Assembly (NCBI RefSeq): GCF_020623625.1 | Contig: NC_060202.1 | Coordinates: 1,429,501 to 1,493,500, forward strand | Reading direction: 5' to 3' | DNA: 64,000 nucleotides | Source of the DNA: Saccharomycodes ludwigii | Taxonomy: Eukaryota > Ascomycota > Saccharomycetes > Saccharomycodales > Saccharomycodaceae | In this document: one piece after another, positions 9,679 to 20,813 of the stretch | Position numbering within the stretch: the stretch's first letter is position 1 | Layout of the letters: each line of letters opens with the position of its first letter | Position numbers and translations under genes: made by a program | Notes under the pieces: model-generated | Told to the model about the DNA's origin: nothing | Databases searched by the model: none | Seen by the model: only the letters and a program-made list of their open reading frames with translations

Positions 9679-12255
9679 TTAGCTAGTGGTTGTAATATTA
9701 GAAGGGGATTTTAATGTATTCAATAAAACTTGTTTATCCGATTTGTTGACCGTAGAAGCTTCCGCTATAGGCTGTTTCGTTTGAGCTGACAACGATATAG
9801 TATCTTTTATTGGGCATACAGAGGATTCTGGGCATAAAGAAGAATTCTTGTTATTTTTATTAATAATATCATCTATTTTTTCACCTCTTTTCAATAATTT
9901 AAATTTTTTAGGCTTCTCGTCATTAACACGCCCTCCTTCAATTGAAGTAGAAGATAAAGATGGTGAGGCAAAAGTCAGAGAAGGTGCAGCGAGAGTTTTC
10001 ATTTCAAACATTGTTTGGCACATTTCTGGTTTATCATAATCGCCATTAGATGAAATAACGGAGTTAGTAGATTTATTATCTACATGTAAAACTTCATCTT
10101 TCAATTTTTCTTCAATTTCATCCTCATTAATAATGGAAGTTAGCTCATCGTCCGATTCATCTAATAGTGTCTGTGCTTCTTTTTCTTCCTTTTCCTCATC
10201 ATCTGTAACAATGTCTTCATCTGAAGAAGAAGAAGAAGAAGAAGACGATTCAAAATCTTCGTATCCATTAAAAGATTCCGAAACATTAATTCCATTATTC
10301 TTTTTAGTATCTGCAATCAAAGTATTAGAAGTAACATTTGAAGCATTAGGATTCTTCAATAATTGTAATAATTCGTTGCCATTATTTTTGTCTTGCGCAT
10401 TGCTATTAATAGCGTCTTTCTTACTATACGTACCCCCATTTTTCAATAATTGCAACAGGTTTTGACTTCCATCTTCATTATTTTTATCATTTCCAGCGGT
10501 AATATTATCTCTTTTCAAAATTACAGGCTTCTTGGTGGGAGATGTGTTATTATAACTATCATTGTTACTAATGTTATTACTATTATTTTTCAATATTCCA
10601 AGTAGTTCAGCTGCATTCCCGTTTTGTTTCGTCTTTTTTTGAGTATTTGGGTTTTCAGGGAAACTATCCATGCCATTATCATGGTTACTATTGTTAGTTG
10701 TTGTTTTCGATTGCGAAGCACTTTTTTTCAATATATTTAATAAATCACGCGATGCAGGATCAACGTGGTTTACGTTATCATTGGTATCATTTCGAGTATT
10801 ATCCACTGGTCTTAACATCGGAGATGGTAGCATCACGTTGGCATTAGCAATGTTGCTATTAATACTGTTATTCAATGGAACATTCATGGCTGGATTCATC
10901 CCAGAAGACGACAAGAATAGAGAAGGTGGTGGTAAAATAGGTGTACTAGGTGGGCGCATATGACTGCTTTCATTTGAAATATTAACCATATGCATTGGCA
11001 AAGTATTACTTTTATTAATGTAGCCACTGTTTGTGTTTCCAATAATGGCGTGATTATTATTATTAGCAGGAACTGTACTAATTATTTCGTTGTTTGGGGT
11101 TAGTAATTGGTGGGGAACTTCAAAATTAGGTGATTCTGGCACAATAGAGTTATTAGGAGAAAATGGATACATCGAGGGGAAAACATGAGAGAATTGAGGT
11201 GGCAAAAAAGGAGGAACACCTGAAGGTAGCAAAATATTATGTTGTTGTGAAGGTGTTGAGGCAGTTACTTGAGGGCTTGGACGTTCAATTACGTCATTTT
11301 CCACGTTATGAATGTCATTCTTACTTGTATCTTTATTAGCAAGAACATTTTCAGTTCCAGCGGCAGTTTTAGTGCTTACACCATTGATTTCCTCCTTTTT
11401 CACGGCAGAGTGCAACATATTCAATAATTCTCTACCAGGATCATTAACATTCTCCTTTTTCAACCCCAATAAAATCTTTAATTGCTCTTCCACATAAATT
11501 TTCAATCTATCATCACCTTTAATTTGTCTTTGTTTCTTGATCCATAAAGAAATAGATCTAATCATGGCATTGACCAAATAAAACTTGACATTCGTATTGT
11601 TATTGTAAATAGATTTTACCAATTTTTTAAAATCTTTCCATTTAATATCCTCAATTTCATGTCTAACTAAAGGTTTAAATGGAAAATTTTCAGGAACACC
11701 ACTAACCAAAAAAATCTTGTAATTCTTCCCACCAATGTTTCTTTGGACATACTCGTTTTCATCGATATAATCAGTTAAATCAAATCCGGTCTCTTCCATG
11801 ACTTCTCTAATACAACAGTCTACATCATTTTCGTCTTTACTTATTTTCCCCCTAGGAAATGACCAAGATTCACTTTCAGTTCCTTTGACTAGTAGCATTT
11901 TATTTAAATGTTCGTTAAAAATGGCGGCTCCTCTGACTGGAATAGTTTTTTTATACTGAGAAAATTTTTGCAAAGCTTCATCAGCAGTTTCATCAGTCCA
12001 TTTCCAAATCAATGGACATAGTTCAATGATTTTAGACGCAAAATTTTTAATTTTTAAATTAGGTAACGTTTTAGGATTTAAAATTTTGATGAAATCGGCA
12101 TAAAACCAATGTGCCTCTTCAAATTGAAACAAAACACGTTCTTCACTCGATAAATCTTCCTCGGGACAATTGATTATAAATCTTACTAGTAAATCTTCTA
12201 ATGCTCTATCTAAAGTAGTTATATTTTCTAATGGATTACGTAACGGAAGGGACAT
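9679..12255 (-). CDS. DCP2: Dcp2 mRNA-decapping Nudix hydrolase
   Basis: Dcp2 removes the 5' cap (m7G) from mRNA in the cytoplasm and P-bodies, working with Dcp1. The N-terminal regulatory domain (about 1-95) is followed by the Nudix fold. The Nudix box is complete: Gly136-X5-Glu142-X7-Arg150-Glu-X3-Glu-Glu-X-Gly157. Box B lies at about 215-245. The long, Asn/Ser-rich C-terminal half carries short helical leucine-rich motifs (LLNML, LLNIL, LLGIL, LLQLL twice, LLNTL) of the kind that bind Edc3 and Pat1, plus an acidic patch [20 protein letters not shown]. The 858 residues compare with 970 in S. cerevisiae. The gene converges on NCS2 with a 151-base spacer, as YNL118C does on YNL119W. Confidence 0.97.
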   Translation of the reverse strand: MSLPLRNPLENITTLDRALEDLLVRFIINCPEEDLSSEERVLFQFEEAHWFYADFIKILNPKTLPNLKIKNFASKIIELCPLIWKWTDETADEALQKFSQYKKTIPVRGAAIFNEHLNKMLLVKGTESESWSFPRGKISKDENDVDCCIREVMEETGFDLTDYIDENEYVQRNIGGKNYKIFLVSGVPENFPFKPLVRHEIEDIKWKDFKKLVKSIYNNNTNVKFYLVNAMIRSISLWIKKQRQIKGDDRLKIYVEEQLKILLGLKKENVNDPGRELLNMLHSAVKKEEINGVSTKTAAGTENVLANKDTSKNDIHNVENDVIERPSPQVTASTPSQQHNILLPSGVPPFLPPQFSHVFPSMYPFSPNNSIVPESPNFEVPHQLLTPNNEIISTVPANNNNHAIIGNTNSGYINKSNTLPMHMVNISNESSHMRPPSTPILPPPSLFLSSSGMNPAMNVPLNNSINSNIANANVMLPSPMLRPVDNTRNDTNDNVNHVDPASRDLLNILKKSASQSKTTTNNSNHDNGMDSFPENPNTQKKTKQNGNAAELLGILKNNSNNISNNDSYNNTSPTKKPVILKRDNITAGNDKNNEDGSQNLLQLLKNGGTYSKKDAINSNAQDKNNGNELLQLLKNPNASNVTSNTLIADTKKNNGINVSESFNGYEDFESSSSSSSSSDEDIVTDDEEKEEKEAQTLLDESDDELTSIINEDEIEEKLKDEVLHVDNKSTNSVISSNGDYDKPEMCQTMFEMKTLAAPSLTFASPSLSSTSIEGGRVNDEKPKKFKLLKRGEKIDDIINKNNKNSSLCPESSVCPIKDTISLSAQTKQPIAEASTVNKSDKQVLLNTLKSPSNITTTS

Positions 12256-13726
12256 TGTGCAGGTTTATTTTATTTTTTTTTTTTTATATATATATTAAAG
12301 ATATATATTTATATTTAAAGTTAACGTTTGTTTTGAAAAGTTATAGCCACGTATAGCGTAATTGTTTATGTTTAGGAGCCTTGTGGTTGCAATCGATAAA
12401 TGTGTAAGTTGTTGAGTTAATTAGAGGAAAGGGGGGAGAAAGTTTATAGAATTGTTAATCAACAAAAAAAAAAAAAAAAAAAAAAAAGTTTAATTAACCA
12501 AAAAGGGAAAAAAAAAACAGTATAATGTAAGATACCCGGCTCTTGTCGTTAGTCACGCTACATTACCCTGCTTTCAGTTTTTCATTTACTGTTCTAGAAA
12601 AAATAAAGTAAAGTAAAGAAAGAAAAAAGCAGATGTAGTTCATCTTTATATTTTAATATACACATATATTTAACATTTATGAAGGTGGTGCATCAAAACG
12701 AAACCATGTTTTTCTTTGGACGATCAATTTTACCATTTTAATTCTGTAATAAAAAAAAAAGAAAAAAAAAGAAAAGAAAAGAAAAGAGATATTTTTTAAA
12801 TCAATACTTAATGTGATGATATATATATATATGTATATATACTATGATTTTAGTTTGCAAATTTATGTTGGATGTTATTACCAGTTCGGCTTAAATGAAC
12901 GTTGTTGTAATCAATTAATTTAGCCGACAATTTGTATTCATTGTTCATTTTTTTGCAGTATTAAAAAAATACAAATCGGATTCTCCCGGGTTAAATTTTT
13001 TATTTTTGTGATGGATAGGATAAAAAAAAAATGAAATAAAGCAAACTATTACTATTCTTATCTTCCGATTGTGAAAGTTTGGAATTTGCGTTGTGATGCT
13101 TTTTTTTTTCTTTTTTTTTCATTCACAAATAAAACACACGCATAAACTCACTTTCGCATTTGACCGAAAAGAAAAAGAAAATGTCGATGACTGTGAAAAA
13201 GAGAATTAAGGGGTAGGGAAATTTTTTTTTTTTTTTTTTTATTTTTTATTTTCCTTTCACTCTTGCACAATAATAATAATAATAATAATAATAAAAGAAA
13301 TAGGATTAATGGAAAAAAAAAAAAAAAAAAAGTTAATAATAAATAATAGCCGCTGAAATAATGATGGAAGGGATAAACCAAGTTAAAAAAAACATTTTTT
13401 TTTTTTTTTTTTCATTATTATTATTTCTAATAATGAAGCTATCCATTTCACTAATGAATAAGTTACATATATAAATGGCAAAGCAGTTTTCTAATTCCTT
13501 TTTAAATCAATTCTTTTTTTTTTTTTTTTTTTTTTAAAAAAAGTAATGTAGTTAACTTAATTTCACTTTTGATTGAATAATTATCTCTGTTATTATTATT
13601 GGTTTCTTAATTGTTTAGATATATCATAAACAGAGCAACTACAAAGGAAAATTAAAGAAAATAAATTATTCCAAGGATTACATCCAAACTGGCAAAAAAA
13701 AAAAAAAAAAAAAAAAACAAGAAAAT
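12256..13726. promoter_or_regulatory. Long divergent promoter region, DCP2 and MLS1
   Basis: No gene is supported in these 1471 bases. The stretch is made of A runs (about 12461-12487, 13311-13331, 13693-13717), T runs, an ATT/AAT repeat (about 13269-13294) and a TA repeat near 12821-12840. A CCCGGGTTAA near 12985-12994 is only a near match to Reb1. I looked for a carbon-source-responsive element for MLS1 and found no convincing match. Confidence 0.5.
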
Positions 13727-15400
13727 ATGGTTAAGGTTACTTTAGATAACGTTCAATTATTAGGTAAATTAGATTCCACTCCTTTATTCACTAATTCCAA
13801 AACAACCCCTGCTGATGTTTTAACTAAGGGTGCCTTGGAATTTGTTGTTTTATTACACAGAACATTTAATAAGACAAGGTTACAATTATTAGATAATAGA
13901 CAGAAAGTTCAAAAGAAAATTGATTCCGGTGAATACAAGTTAGGATATTTGCCAGAGACCAAATTTATCAGAGACGATCCTACATGGACTGGTCCACCAT
14001 TATCCCCTGGCTTAATTGATAGGTCTACAGAAATCACTGGTCCACCAGTTAGAAATATGCTAGTCAATGCCTTAAACAGTGATGTTAAGACATATATGAC
14101 TGATTTTGAAGATTCTGCCTCTCCAACTTGGGAAAATATGATTTACGGCCAAGTTAACTTGTATGATGCCATTAGAGATCAAATTGATTTTGATACACCA
14201 AAGAAAAGTTATAAATTGAACAAAAGATTTATTGAGTCTCCAACTGTGATTGTTAGACCAAGAGGCTGGCATTTGGTTGAAGCACATGTCTTGGTTGATG
14301 GCGAACCAATCTCTGCTTCCATGTTTGATTTTGGTATTTATTTTTATCACAATGCTCGTAAATTAATTGAATTGGGTAAAGGTCCTTATTTCTACTTACC
14401 TAAGATGGAACATCAATTGGAAGCTAAATTATGGAACGACATTTTTAACGTTGCTCAAGATTACTTGGGCATCCAAAGAGGAACTGTTAGAGCCACAGTT
14501 TTAATTGAAACATTACCAGCTGCTTATCAAATGGAGGAAATTATTTACCAATTGAGAACACATTCTAGTGGTTTGAATTGTGGTAGATGGGATTATATTT
14601 TCTCTACCATTAAGAGATTGAGAAATTTACCAGGACATGTTTTACCAAATCGTGATCAGGTTACTATGACCAGTCCTTTTATGAACGCTTATGTTGAAAG
14701 ATTGATTAACATTTGTCATAGTAGACAGGTCCATGCTATGGGTGGTATGGCAGCTCAAATTCCAATCAAAGATGATGCTAAGAAGAATGAGGCGGCTATG
14801 TTGAAAGTTCGTAAAGATAAGGAAAGAGAATTAAGTAAGGGACATGATGGTAGTTGGGTTGCTCACCCTGCTCTAGCTGCTATTTGTAACGATGTTTTTA
14901 ATAATATGGGTACTGCTAACCAAATATATTGGATTCCAAATTATGAGGTTAGTGCTAGTGATTTATTGAACACTAATATTACTGGTGGTATCGTTACTAC
15001 TGATGGTATCAGAGTTAATTTGGATATCGGGTTGCAATATATGGAAGCTTGGTTAAGGGGCTCCGGTTGCGTGCCAATTAACTACTTGATGGAAGATGCT
15101 GCAACTGCTGAAGTTTCTCGTTGTCAATTGTACCAATGGGTTCATCACAAGGTAAAATTGAATGATTCTGGTGAGATTGTTACTCCTGATTTAACAAGTA
15201 AGATTTTAAAGGAACAAGTTGAAGCATTGATTGCTAAGTCAAAGACACCAGAAAATAACAAATATATTGAGTTGGCTGCTAAATATTTTGAACCTGAAAT
15301 TAGAGGTGAGCATTTTAGTGAATTTTTGACTACTTTATTATATGATGAAATTGTCACCCCATTAGATAAACCAGTTGATTTATCTACTTTGAAACCATGA
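13727..15400 (+). CDS. MLS1: Malate synthase lacking the C-terminal peroxisomal signal
   Basis: Malate synthase condenses glyoxylate with acetyl-CoA to malate in the glyoxylate cycle, which supports growth on C2 compounds and fatty acids. The 557-residue protein matches the fungal enzyme end to end. It has VLLHRTFN near residue 45, [14 protein letters not shown] near 124, [11 protein letters not shown], and the signature [20 protein letters not shown] at about 444-463. Length is nearly that of S. cerevisiae Mls1 (554). Mls1 ends in the PTS1 tripeptide SKL, whereas this one ends in DLSTLKP, so no PTS1 is present; a cytosolic location is inferred. One S. cerevisiae paralogue, Dal7, would map to the same ancestral gene. 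The position between DCP2 and DMA matches YNL117W. Confidence 0.97.
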   Translation: MVKVTLDNVQLLGKLDSTPLFTNSKTTPADVLTKGALEFVVLLHRTFNKTRLQLLDNRQKVQKKIDSGEYKLGYLPETKFIRDDPTWTGPPLSPGLIDRSTEITGPPVRNMLVNALNSDVKTYMTDFEDSASPTWENMIYGQVNLYDAIRDQIDFDTPKKSYKLNKRFIESPTVIVRPRGWHLVEAHVLVDGEPISASMFDFGIYFYHNARKLIELGKGPYFYLPKMEHQLEAKLWNDIFNVAQDYLGIQRGTVRATVLIETLPAAYQMEEIIYQLRTHSSGLNCGRWDYIFSTIKRLRNLPGHVLPNRDQVTMTSPFMNAYVERLINICHSRQVHAMGGMAAQIPIKDDAKKNEAAMLKVRKDKERELSKGHDGSWVAHPALAAICNDVFNNMGTANQIYWIPNYEVSASDLLNTNITGGIVTTDGIRVNLDIGLQYMEAWLRGSGCVPINYLMEDAATAEVSRCQLYQWVHHKVKLNDSGEIVTPDLTSKILKEQVEALIAKSKTPENNKYIELAAKYFEPEIRGEHFSEFLTTLLYDEIVTPLDKPVDLSTLKP

Positions 15401-16103
15401 TTATTTGTCCCTATGCAGTATTTTTATTTTAAAAACGTTATATGTAAGTACTTATCTTAAATTTATATATAATTATTCTGTGGTACAGCCCCACGTGGAT
15501 ACATTAATATTTTCGCCGTTATTTTTTTTTTTTTTTTTACTTAATTAATGATTATTGGTATGTTGTTTTAGTGCAGTTGTAGAAAGGAAAGCGTTTGCTC
15601 CGGGCTATAAGCTCAAATAGCTTTGTTGTTTTTCTGGGAATAAATTGCCTATGTGACTATTTTTGTATTAGAAGATAAAAATATGATATATATATTTCTT
15701 TTTTTTTTTCCTTTTCTTTCTAAAAAAAACAGTTGCTGTGGGACCATTAGTCATTTAACATGTTTGTGTGTTGATTTGCAGCAAGATAATAACTAAAAGA
15801 TACATTTCTTTTTCTTTTTTTGTTTCGTCTTTTCTTTTTTTTTTTTTTTTTTTTTTGTTTTTTTTTTGGACTGTTTGTTTGTTGCCACCTCCAAAAAAAA
15901 ACAGTTCATCACAAATCACACAAATAGAAAAGTCACACAATAAAAAACAAAAAAAAACACATTGCAACTTTTTTCTTTTTTTTTTTTTTTCCCTCTTTTT
16001 TCAATAACAAAAAAATCGTTCAATTTTAACTACAATTAGATCATTGAAAGAAAAAAGAAAAAAAAGAAAAAAAAGAAAAAAAAAAAAAAAATTCCCAAGG
16101 ATA
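15401..16103. promoter_or_regulatory. Intergenic: MLS1 3' region and DMA promoter
   Basis: No gene is visible in 703 bases. An E-box CACGTG lies at 15492-15497. The rest is dominated by T runs (about 15837-15856, 15968-15990) and a purine run just before the DMA start. A short inverted repeat with stem-like halves AGCT and flanks lies near 15605-15625 and is too small to interpret. Confidence 0.45.
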
Positions 16104-16281
16104 ATGATTTTTAATAATATTGGGATACCCATCCCCAGACATAACACTAATGTTTCATCATCAACTGCAAGGAACAATCAGAACAGTGCCAATTCCAACC
16201 ACATTGTCGCAAATCCAGATAATATTAATGGTACCACCCCATTTTTAGTAGGATCATTACAACAACAACAGCAGCAGCAGC

Positions 16282-16322
<41 letters not shown>

Positions 16323-17774
16323 CGACAACAACCAGAAAATAATACCAATTATAACAACCTGAATAATGAGCAACCATCATATTCCTCTCAATTACCCTTA
16401 GCTCTATCTTTATGTCAAGCAAATGGTGTGCAACCGTATCATGTTAATGATTTTGACATGATCACTAATGAGGAGTTGTTACCAAGCCAAGTTCCATTGC
16501 CTATACCACCCATTAATGGACCAAGTTCACCGCCTCACACTAGTTCTAGTATACCTGGTGCTTATATCACTTCTGTTACTAATAACAATGGAGAAGTCAT
16601 CAATAATACTTTCCATGTGTCCACTGCCGGTGCGGACACCCACAATAATGGCACTAGCAATAAAACCAATAACAACAAAAAGAAAACTAAGATATTGTCT
16701 AACTTACATCATATAATTTATCCACCCTGTTCGGATTTGAACATTCATAGAGAAAATATGGTTCTAAACTTTTCTGAAAATGCGAAATTGCCCCATCCTG
16801 TTGATGAAGAAACCGTGATTAAAAGAAAAGACAAGCAAGGGTTTTTCACTATTCGATTAACTCCATATTTGGAAAATCCTGCAGCTGTTAATAATAATGG
16901 TGGTAACTATCACCCGGGTTTATATTTTGAGCCTATCATTAGACAAGTTGGACCCGAGTCCCAAATATTAATTGGAAGGTATACCGAAAAAGTGCGTGAA
17001 ATATTAAGTAAACTACCGGAACAGTATCATCCAATAGTTTTTAAAAGTAAAGTTGTTAGCAGGACCCATGGTTGTTTCAAGGTTGATAGATTGGGTAATT
17101 GGTATATTAAGGACTTAAAAAGTAGTAGTGGTACCTTTTTAAATCATCAAAGAATTTCACCAGCTGGTACGTTGAGCAAAGATTTTCTAATTCAAGATGG
17201 TGATATTTTGCAATTAGGGATGGACTTCCGCGGCGGTACGGAGGAGATTTATCGTTGTGTTAAAATGAGAGTAGAGCTTAATAGATCCTGGAAAAAAACT
17301 GCAAATTCATTCAACAAAAAGGCGTTATTAAAAATGAGAAAATTGACGAGCTTAAAAGATGAAGAGCAAGAAGACTGTTCAATCTGTTTATCTAAAATTA
17401 AACCATGTCAAGCTGTGTTTATGTCTCCTTGTAGTCATAGTTGGCATTATCAATGTATTAGAAGGTTGATTACCACAACTTACCCCCAATTTAACTGTCC
17501 AAATTGCAAATGTACCTGTGATTTGGAAGCTTTATCGGATACAGATGAGTCAGAAGATGAAAACGAAGATTCTGCTTCTGAAGATAATACAAATGTTACT
17601 GGTAATCAGAACCCTCACTTAACATCATATGCAAATAATAAATACAAAGAAAACAATGCCTCTACAAATAAATTATATATAGACAAAGATGGTAACCTAA
17701 ATAAAATAATGGAAGGAGATGGTAATGCTAACAATGGAGAATTGCCAGCTCCCATAATAGCTCAAAATTTTTGA
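16104..17774 (+). CDS. DMA2: Dma1/Dma2-like FHA-RING ubiquitin ligase
   Basis: Dma1 and Dma2 are paralogous E3 ligases of the Chfr/RNF8 type that act in spindle positioning, septin dynamics and mitotic checkpoint control. I start at the ATG at 16104 (MIFNNIGIP), giving 556 residues; the open frame upstream has no ATG and is only a poly-Lys artefact. A poly-Gln run of 21 residues plus R-Q-Q lies at about residues 53-76. The FHA domain covers roughly 270-400 with the core VSRTHGCF and SSSGTFLN. The RING-H2 finger starts at Cys423 (CSICL...CSHSWHYQCI...CPNCKC). The C-terminus is acidic. This single gene corresponds to both DMA1 (YHR115C) and DMA2 (YNL116W). Confidence 0.95.
16260..16331 (+). repeat. 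CAA/CAG trinucleotide repeat encoding poly-Gln
   Basis: Twenty-one consecutive Gln codons, mostly CAA with a short CAG block, are followed by CGA and two more CAA codons. The repeat lies inside the disordered N-terminus of the DMA protein and is likely to vary in length between strains. Confidence 0.9.
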
Positions 17775-18044
17775 CGAGGTAAGCGTATTAGCATGTAATG
17801 CGAAAGAGTTGGTTTTATTCGCAGAAAATGTAGACAAAAAACGATAATGGTGATCATAATTCCATGAAAAAGCTATAACCGTTTTTATGGCCAATAACCA
17901 AATTAAATGGTTACATTTTAAATTATATATATATATACCGTATAACATATTATAAAATATTAATAATAAAAAGTATAGAAAAAAAAAATAATAGCTATTC
18001 TTTGTCACCCATCAGTCTATTATACATATGAAAATACATATATA

Positions 18045-20030
18045 TCATTCTTCAATCAATCTTATTAAAACGTCTTGTAATTTTTTTTTCCCGCCATTGA
18101 AAACTTGATGGCCGGCCTCAATTATCTCCCATTCTTTGGTTTGCTTCGATATTTGAGTTAAATCCCTTTGCCAGTCACCCCATTGTACATTTTTACTAAT
18201 CATTTCTTTACTACTAACAACACTGACCTCAATATTTTTCAAATTTTCCTTATTCTGCACGACTTCTTTGTAGCTTAAAATTCCACTGGTTAAACTTTCT
18301 AAGAATCTACTTCTCAAATACTTACCCTGATAAACCATGTAATCACCAGAAATACGATCAATTGACCCTCTTCTATGGAAGACTAAACTCCTTAAAAGTG
18401 AAAACCCAAGTGAAGATTCAAAGCAGCCATATAACCATAACTTTAAAACATTCCACTTCCCAATTATGCATCTAGTATACTTATCTAGCCCAGAATTCTC
18501 ACTATTATGCGGTAGCCATGTTTGGATAGTCAAAATATCCTCGTGCCAGGAGTCAACCAACATTAGTTTGGTGCACTTACTCGATCCAAATTTAGAACAT
18601 AAAACCTGTGCGTATAACCCACCGATATCGTACCCAACAACAACAATCTCCCCATTGTTGTATTGGAAATCTTGCAATATGATTTTTTTAATACCATCGG
18701 CAACCATTGATATAGAGGTTGGTGCAGTACAACTGTCTGAAGTACCGAAACCTGGCCTATCATAAACACAATATTTGCCCAATTTAGAAAAATTGTATAA
18801 CTCTTTAATCCATGCACCTGAAATATACGATGTATCTTGAGAGCCATGTTCAAAAATTACCAAGGGTTCTGCACTATTATCATCCTGCGCAGCTAAGTCG
18901 CCGTAACAACTTACATGTAATTTAAACGTGCTATTGTCCGTGTCAGTCCAATAAAACCCATCTTGGAAAACCCTAGAAGCAGTGCTAGTATCAATACTAC
19001 CTTTGTGTTGTTTATTAACTGTACGTTGTATATCAATTGTGTACAAAAAGGAATTGAGCGTAAACAAGGTTAAATACAGCAAAATTATAAACTTGATGGT
19101 GTTTCTAAAACCAATTGAGATCCATTCACTTAATGTATGTCTCATCCCAGGCACTTTGTTCGTGGTATTTGGCAGCCCAGTACTGGTATTGGTAAAAGTT
19201 CCACCCGTGCTCAGTTCCTCGTTATAGGAAAGCAATGGTTTTATATAAAATTCCATTTTATAATCAATGATACCACTGAGGAAAAAGGAAATAAAGGCCC
19301 AGATAAAAGTGGCCTTACCAATTAAACCTAATCTTTCTCTATTATATCCAATAATCAAAAAAAGGAAAAAATTTAATAAAATAATACCACTATTGATAAA
19401 ATTTAGATACTGATCGATGGGTGAGTAATACTCCAAATGATTAAACCATAGTGACAAAAAATTGGAAATAATTGAAATAAAAATTAAGTTTAGGTCGGTA
19501 AACCCGGTTATTCTATTGGAATATCTAAAAAGTAAATTAATATCAAAAAAATAGTCAGATACAAATATAAAAAATAGCCAGATGGTATTAATAAATAATA
19601 ACAAATTTAATAAATACTTTGAGTTGTGATTGAATTTTGTATAATTTAGAGTTTTACAAAAATGTGAATTGTTATCCTCATCGTTTTCAACATCTTCGCC
19701 GTTGTGAATACCATGTGGGAAAGTAGTATCATTTGTTTCCACTGAGTCATATTGTCTATGGTTTACTGTAGGTGACGCATAAGAACCAGGTATTGTTTTT
19801 TTACCATTAGTTACATGATTCTCAATGCTATCAGCAGCAATATTGTCATGGGAAGGAACGCTATTTGCAACTTTTGCAGAAGGAGCTTTATCTCCATTTT
19901 GATGATGACTCGGTGATGAAGTACTACTGGGTAAGGAATGTTTAGCGTCATAATCCGGGGTATTTTTTTGAGGAGAAATTAATGGTTCAGTTTCAGAAAC
20001 ATTTGGAACTTTATTTGTTGTTTCGCTCAT
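18045..20030 (-). CDS. YNL115C-like membrane protein with alpha/beta-hydrolase domain
   Basis: The function is not known. The 661-residue product starts with about 120 disordered residues. About five hydrophobic segments follow between residues 130 and 330 (for example YLLNLLLFINTIWLFFIF and IKFIILLYLTLFTLNSFLY). A C-terminal alpha/beta-hydrolase domain runs from about 375. In it I see the oxyanion-type motif VIFEHGS, then DRPGFGTSD, then the nucleophile elbow VGYDIGG, with Asp468 where Ser is usual, and a candidate catalytic His641 in EAGHQVF. An Asp nucleophile is typical of epoxide hydrolases and haloalkane dehalogenases. Orthology to YNL115C rests on position between DMA2 and RPC19/BZZ1, orientation and length (S. 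cerevisiae about 644). Confidence 0.8.
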   Translation of the reverse strand: MSETTNKVPNVSETEPLISPQKNTPDYDAKHSLPSSTSSPSHHQNGDKAPSAKVANSVPSHDNIAADSIENHVTNGKKTIPGSYASPTVNHRQYDSVETNDTTFPHGIHNGEDVENDEDNNSHFCKTLNYTKFNHNSKYLLNLLLFINTIWLFFIFVSDYFFDINLLFRYSNRITGFTDLNLIFISIISNFLSLWFNHLEYYSPIDQYLNFINSGIILLNFFLFLIIGYNRERLGLIGKATFIWAFISFFLSGIIDYKMEFYIKPLLSYNEELSTGGTFTNTSTGLPNTTNKVPGMRHTLSEWISIGFRNTIKFIILLYLTLFTLNSFLYTIDIQRTVNKQHKGSIDTSTASRVFQDGFYWTDTDNSTFKLHVSCYGDLAAQDDNSAEPLVIFEHGSQDTSYISGAWIKELYNFSKLGKYCVYDRPGFGTSDSCTAPTSISMVADGIKKIILQDFQYNNGEIVVVGYDIGGLYAQVLCSKFGSSKCTKLMLVDSWHEDILTIQTWLPHNSENSGLDKYTRCIIGKWNVLKLWLYGCFESSLGFSLLRSLVFHRRGSIDRISGDYMVYQGKYLRSRFLESLTSGILSYKEVVQNKENLKNIEVSVVSSKEMISKNVQWGDWQRDLTQISKQTKEWEIIEAGHQVFNGGKKKLQDVLIRLIEE

Positions 20031-20813
20031 TATTTATGATGTTAGGAAAGAATTTATAAACTGCACAAATCACTTAGCTAGCTATATTCCAGTTTCTCTC
20101 TCTAAGATAGAACATTAAAGTAGTAATTTAAAAAAGATAAGAGTACAGCTTGATAATAAAATCTACGGTACATATATATATATATATATATATATACTTT
20201 CGGAATGTAAGAAGGAAAAGGATAAAAAAATAAAAATAAAAATAAAAAAAAGAAGGGGAAAAAATGAGCTTAGTTATTTCTATAATTTGATATCTTTTTC
20301 TTTTCCCACAAGCCCCTTGAACGATCTTTTTTTTTAAAAAAAAAATAAAATAAAAAAAAGGGTAGCAATTTATTGAAAAGTTGTGAAAAAAAAAAAAAAA
20401 AAATTAAATTAAAATAAAATAAAATAAAATTGCTGTTTTATTTCATTTTTTTTGTCAAAAATTAAAAAATAAAAAATGATCCGAGGTGCTTTTGTTCGGA
20501 TATCCGGATCACCACTTGCTGGTCCATTCGGTTTAATTATCACAACTTTAAACATTAACAAAATTTAAATTATACAGAAAAAAAAAAAAATAAAATAAAA
20601 TAAAATAAATGAATGTAGTTAACAATTATAAACTACGCTTTAACCTCGGTTTTCATTCTCTCTTTGTATATATATATATATATATATATATGCATATACA
20701 CTAAGTAGTTTAAAACTAACAACTAGTAATATTTCCTTTAATATTAAAAATCATCAATATTTTTAATAAAAGAGTAATTCTATCATAAAAAAAAAATCGA
20801 TTAAAATCTGTCA
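20031..20813. promoter_or_regulatory. Intergenic: YNL115C-like promoter and BZZ1 3' region
   Basis: No gene is visible in 783 bases. It contains TA repeats (about 20171-20195 and 20668-20691), TAAAA-type repeats (about 20403-20430 and 20590-20608) and a small palindromic cluster of CCGGAT half-sites near 20480-20510. Both flanking genes read leftward. Confidence 0.45.

Noticed and set aside
12821-12994. Carbon-source-responsive element upstream of MLS1
   Set aside because: CGG-containing words near 12888 and 12978 do not fit the CSRE consensus at the key positions.
16044-16103. Poly-Lys N-terminal extension of the DMA gene
   Set aside because: It starts at TTG and encodes only an A-rich tract; the first ATG is at 16104.
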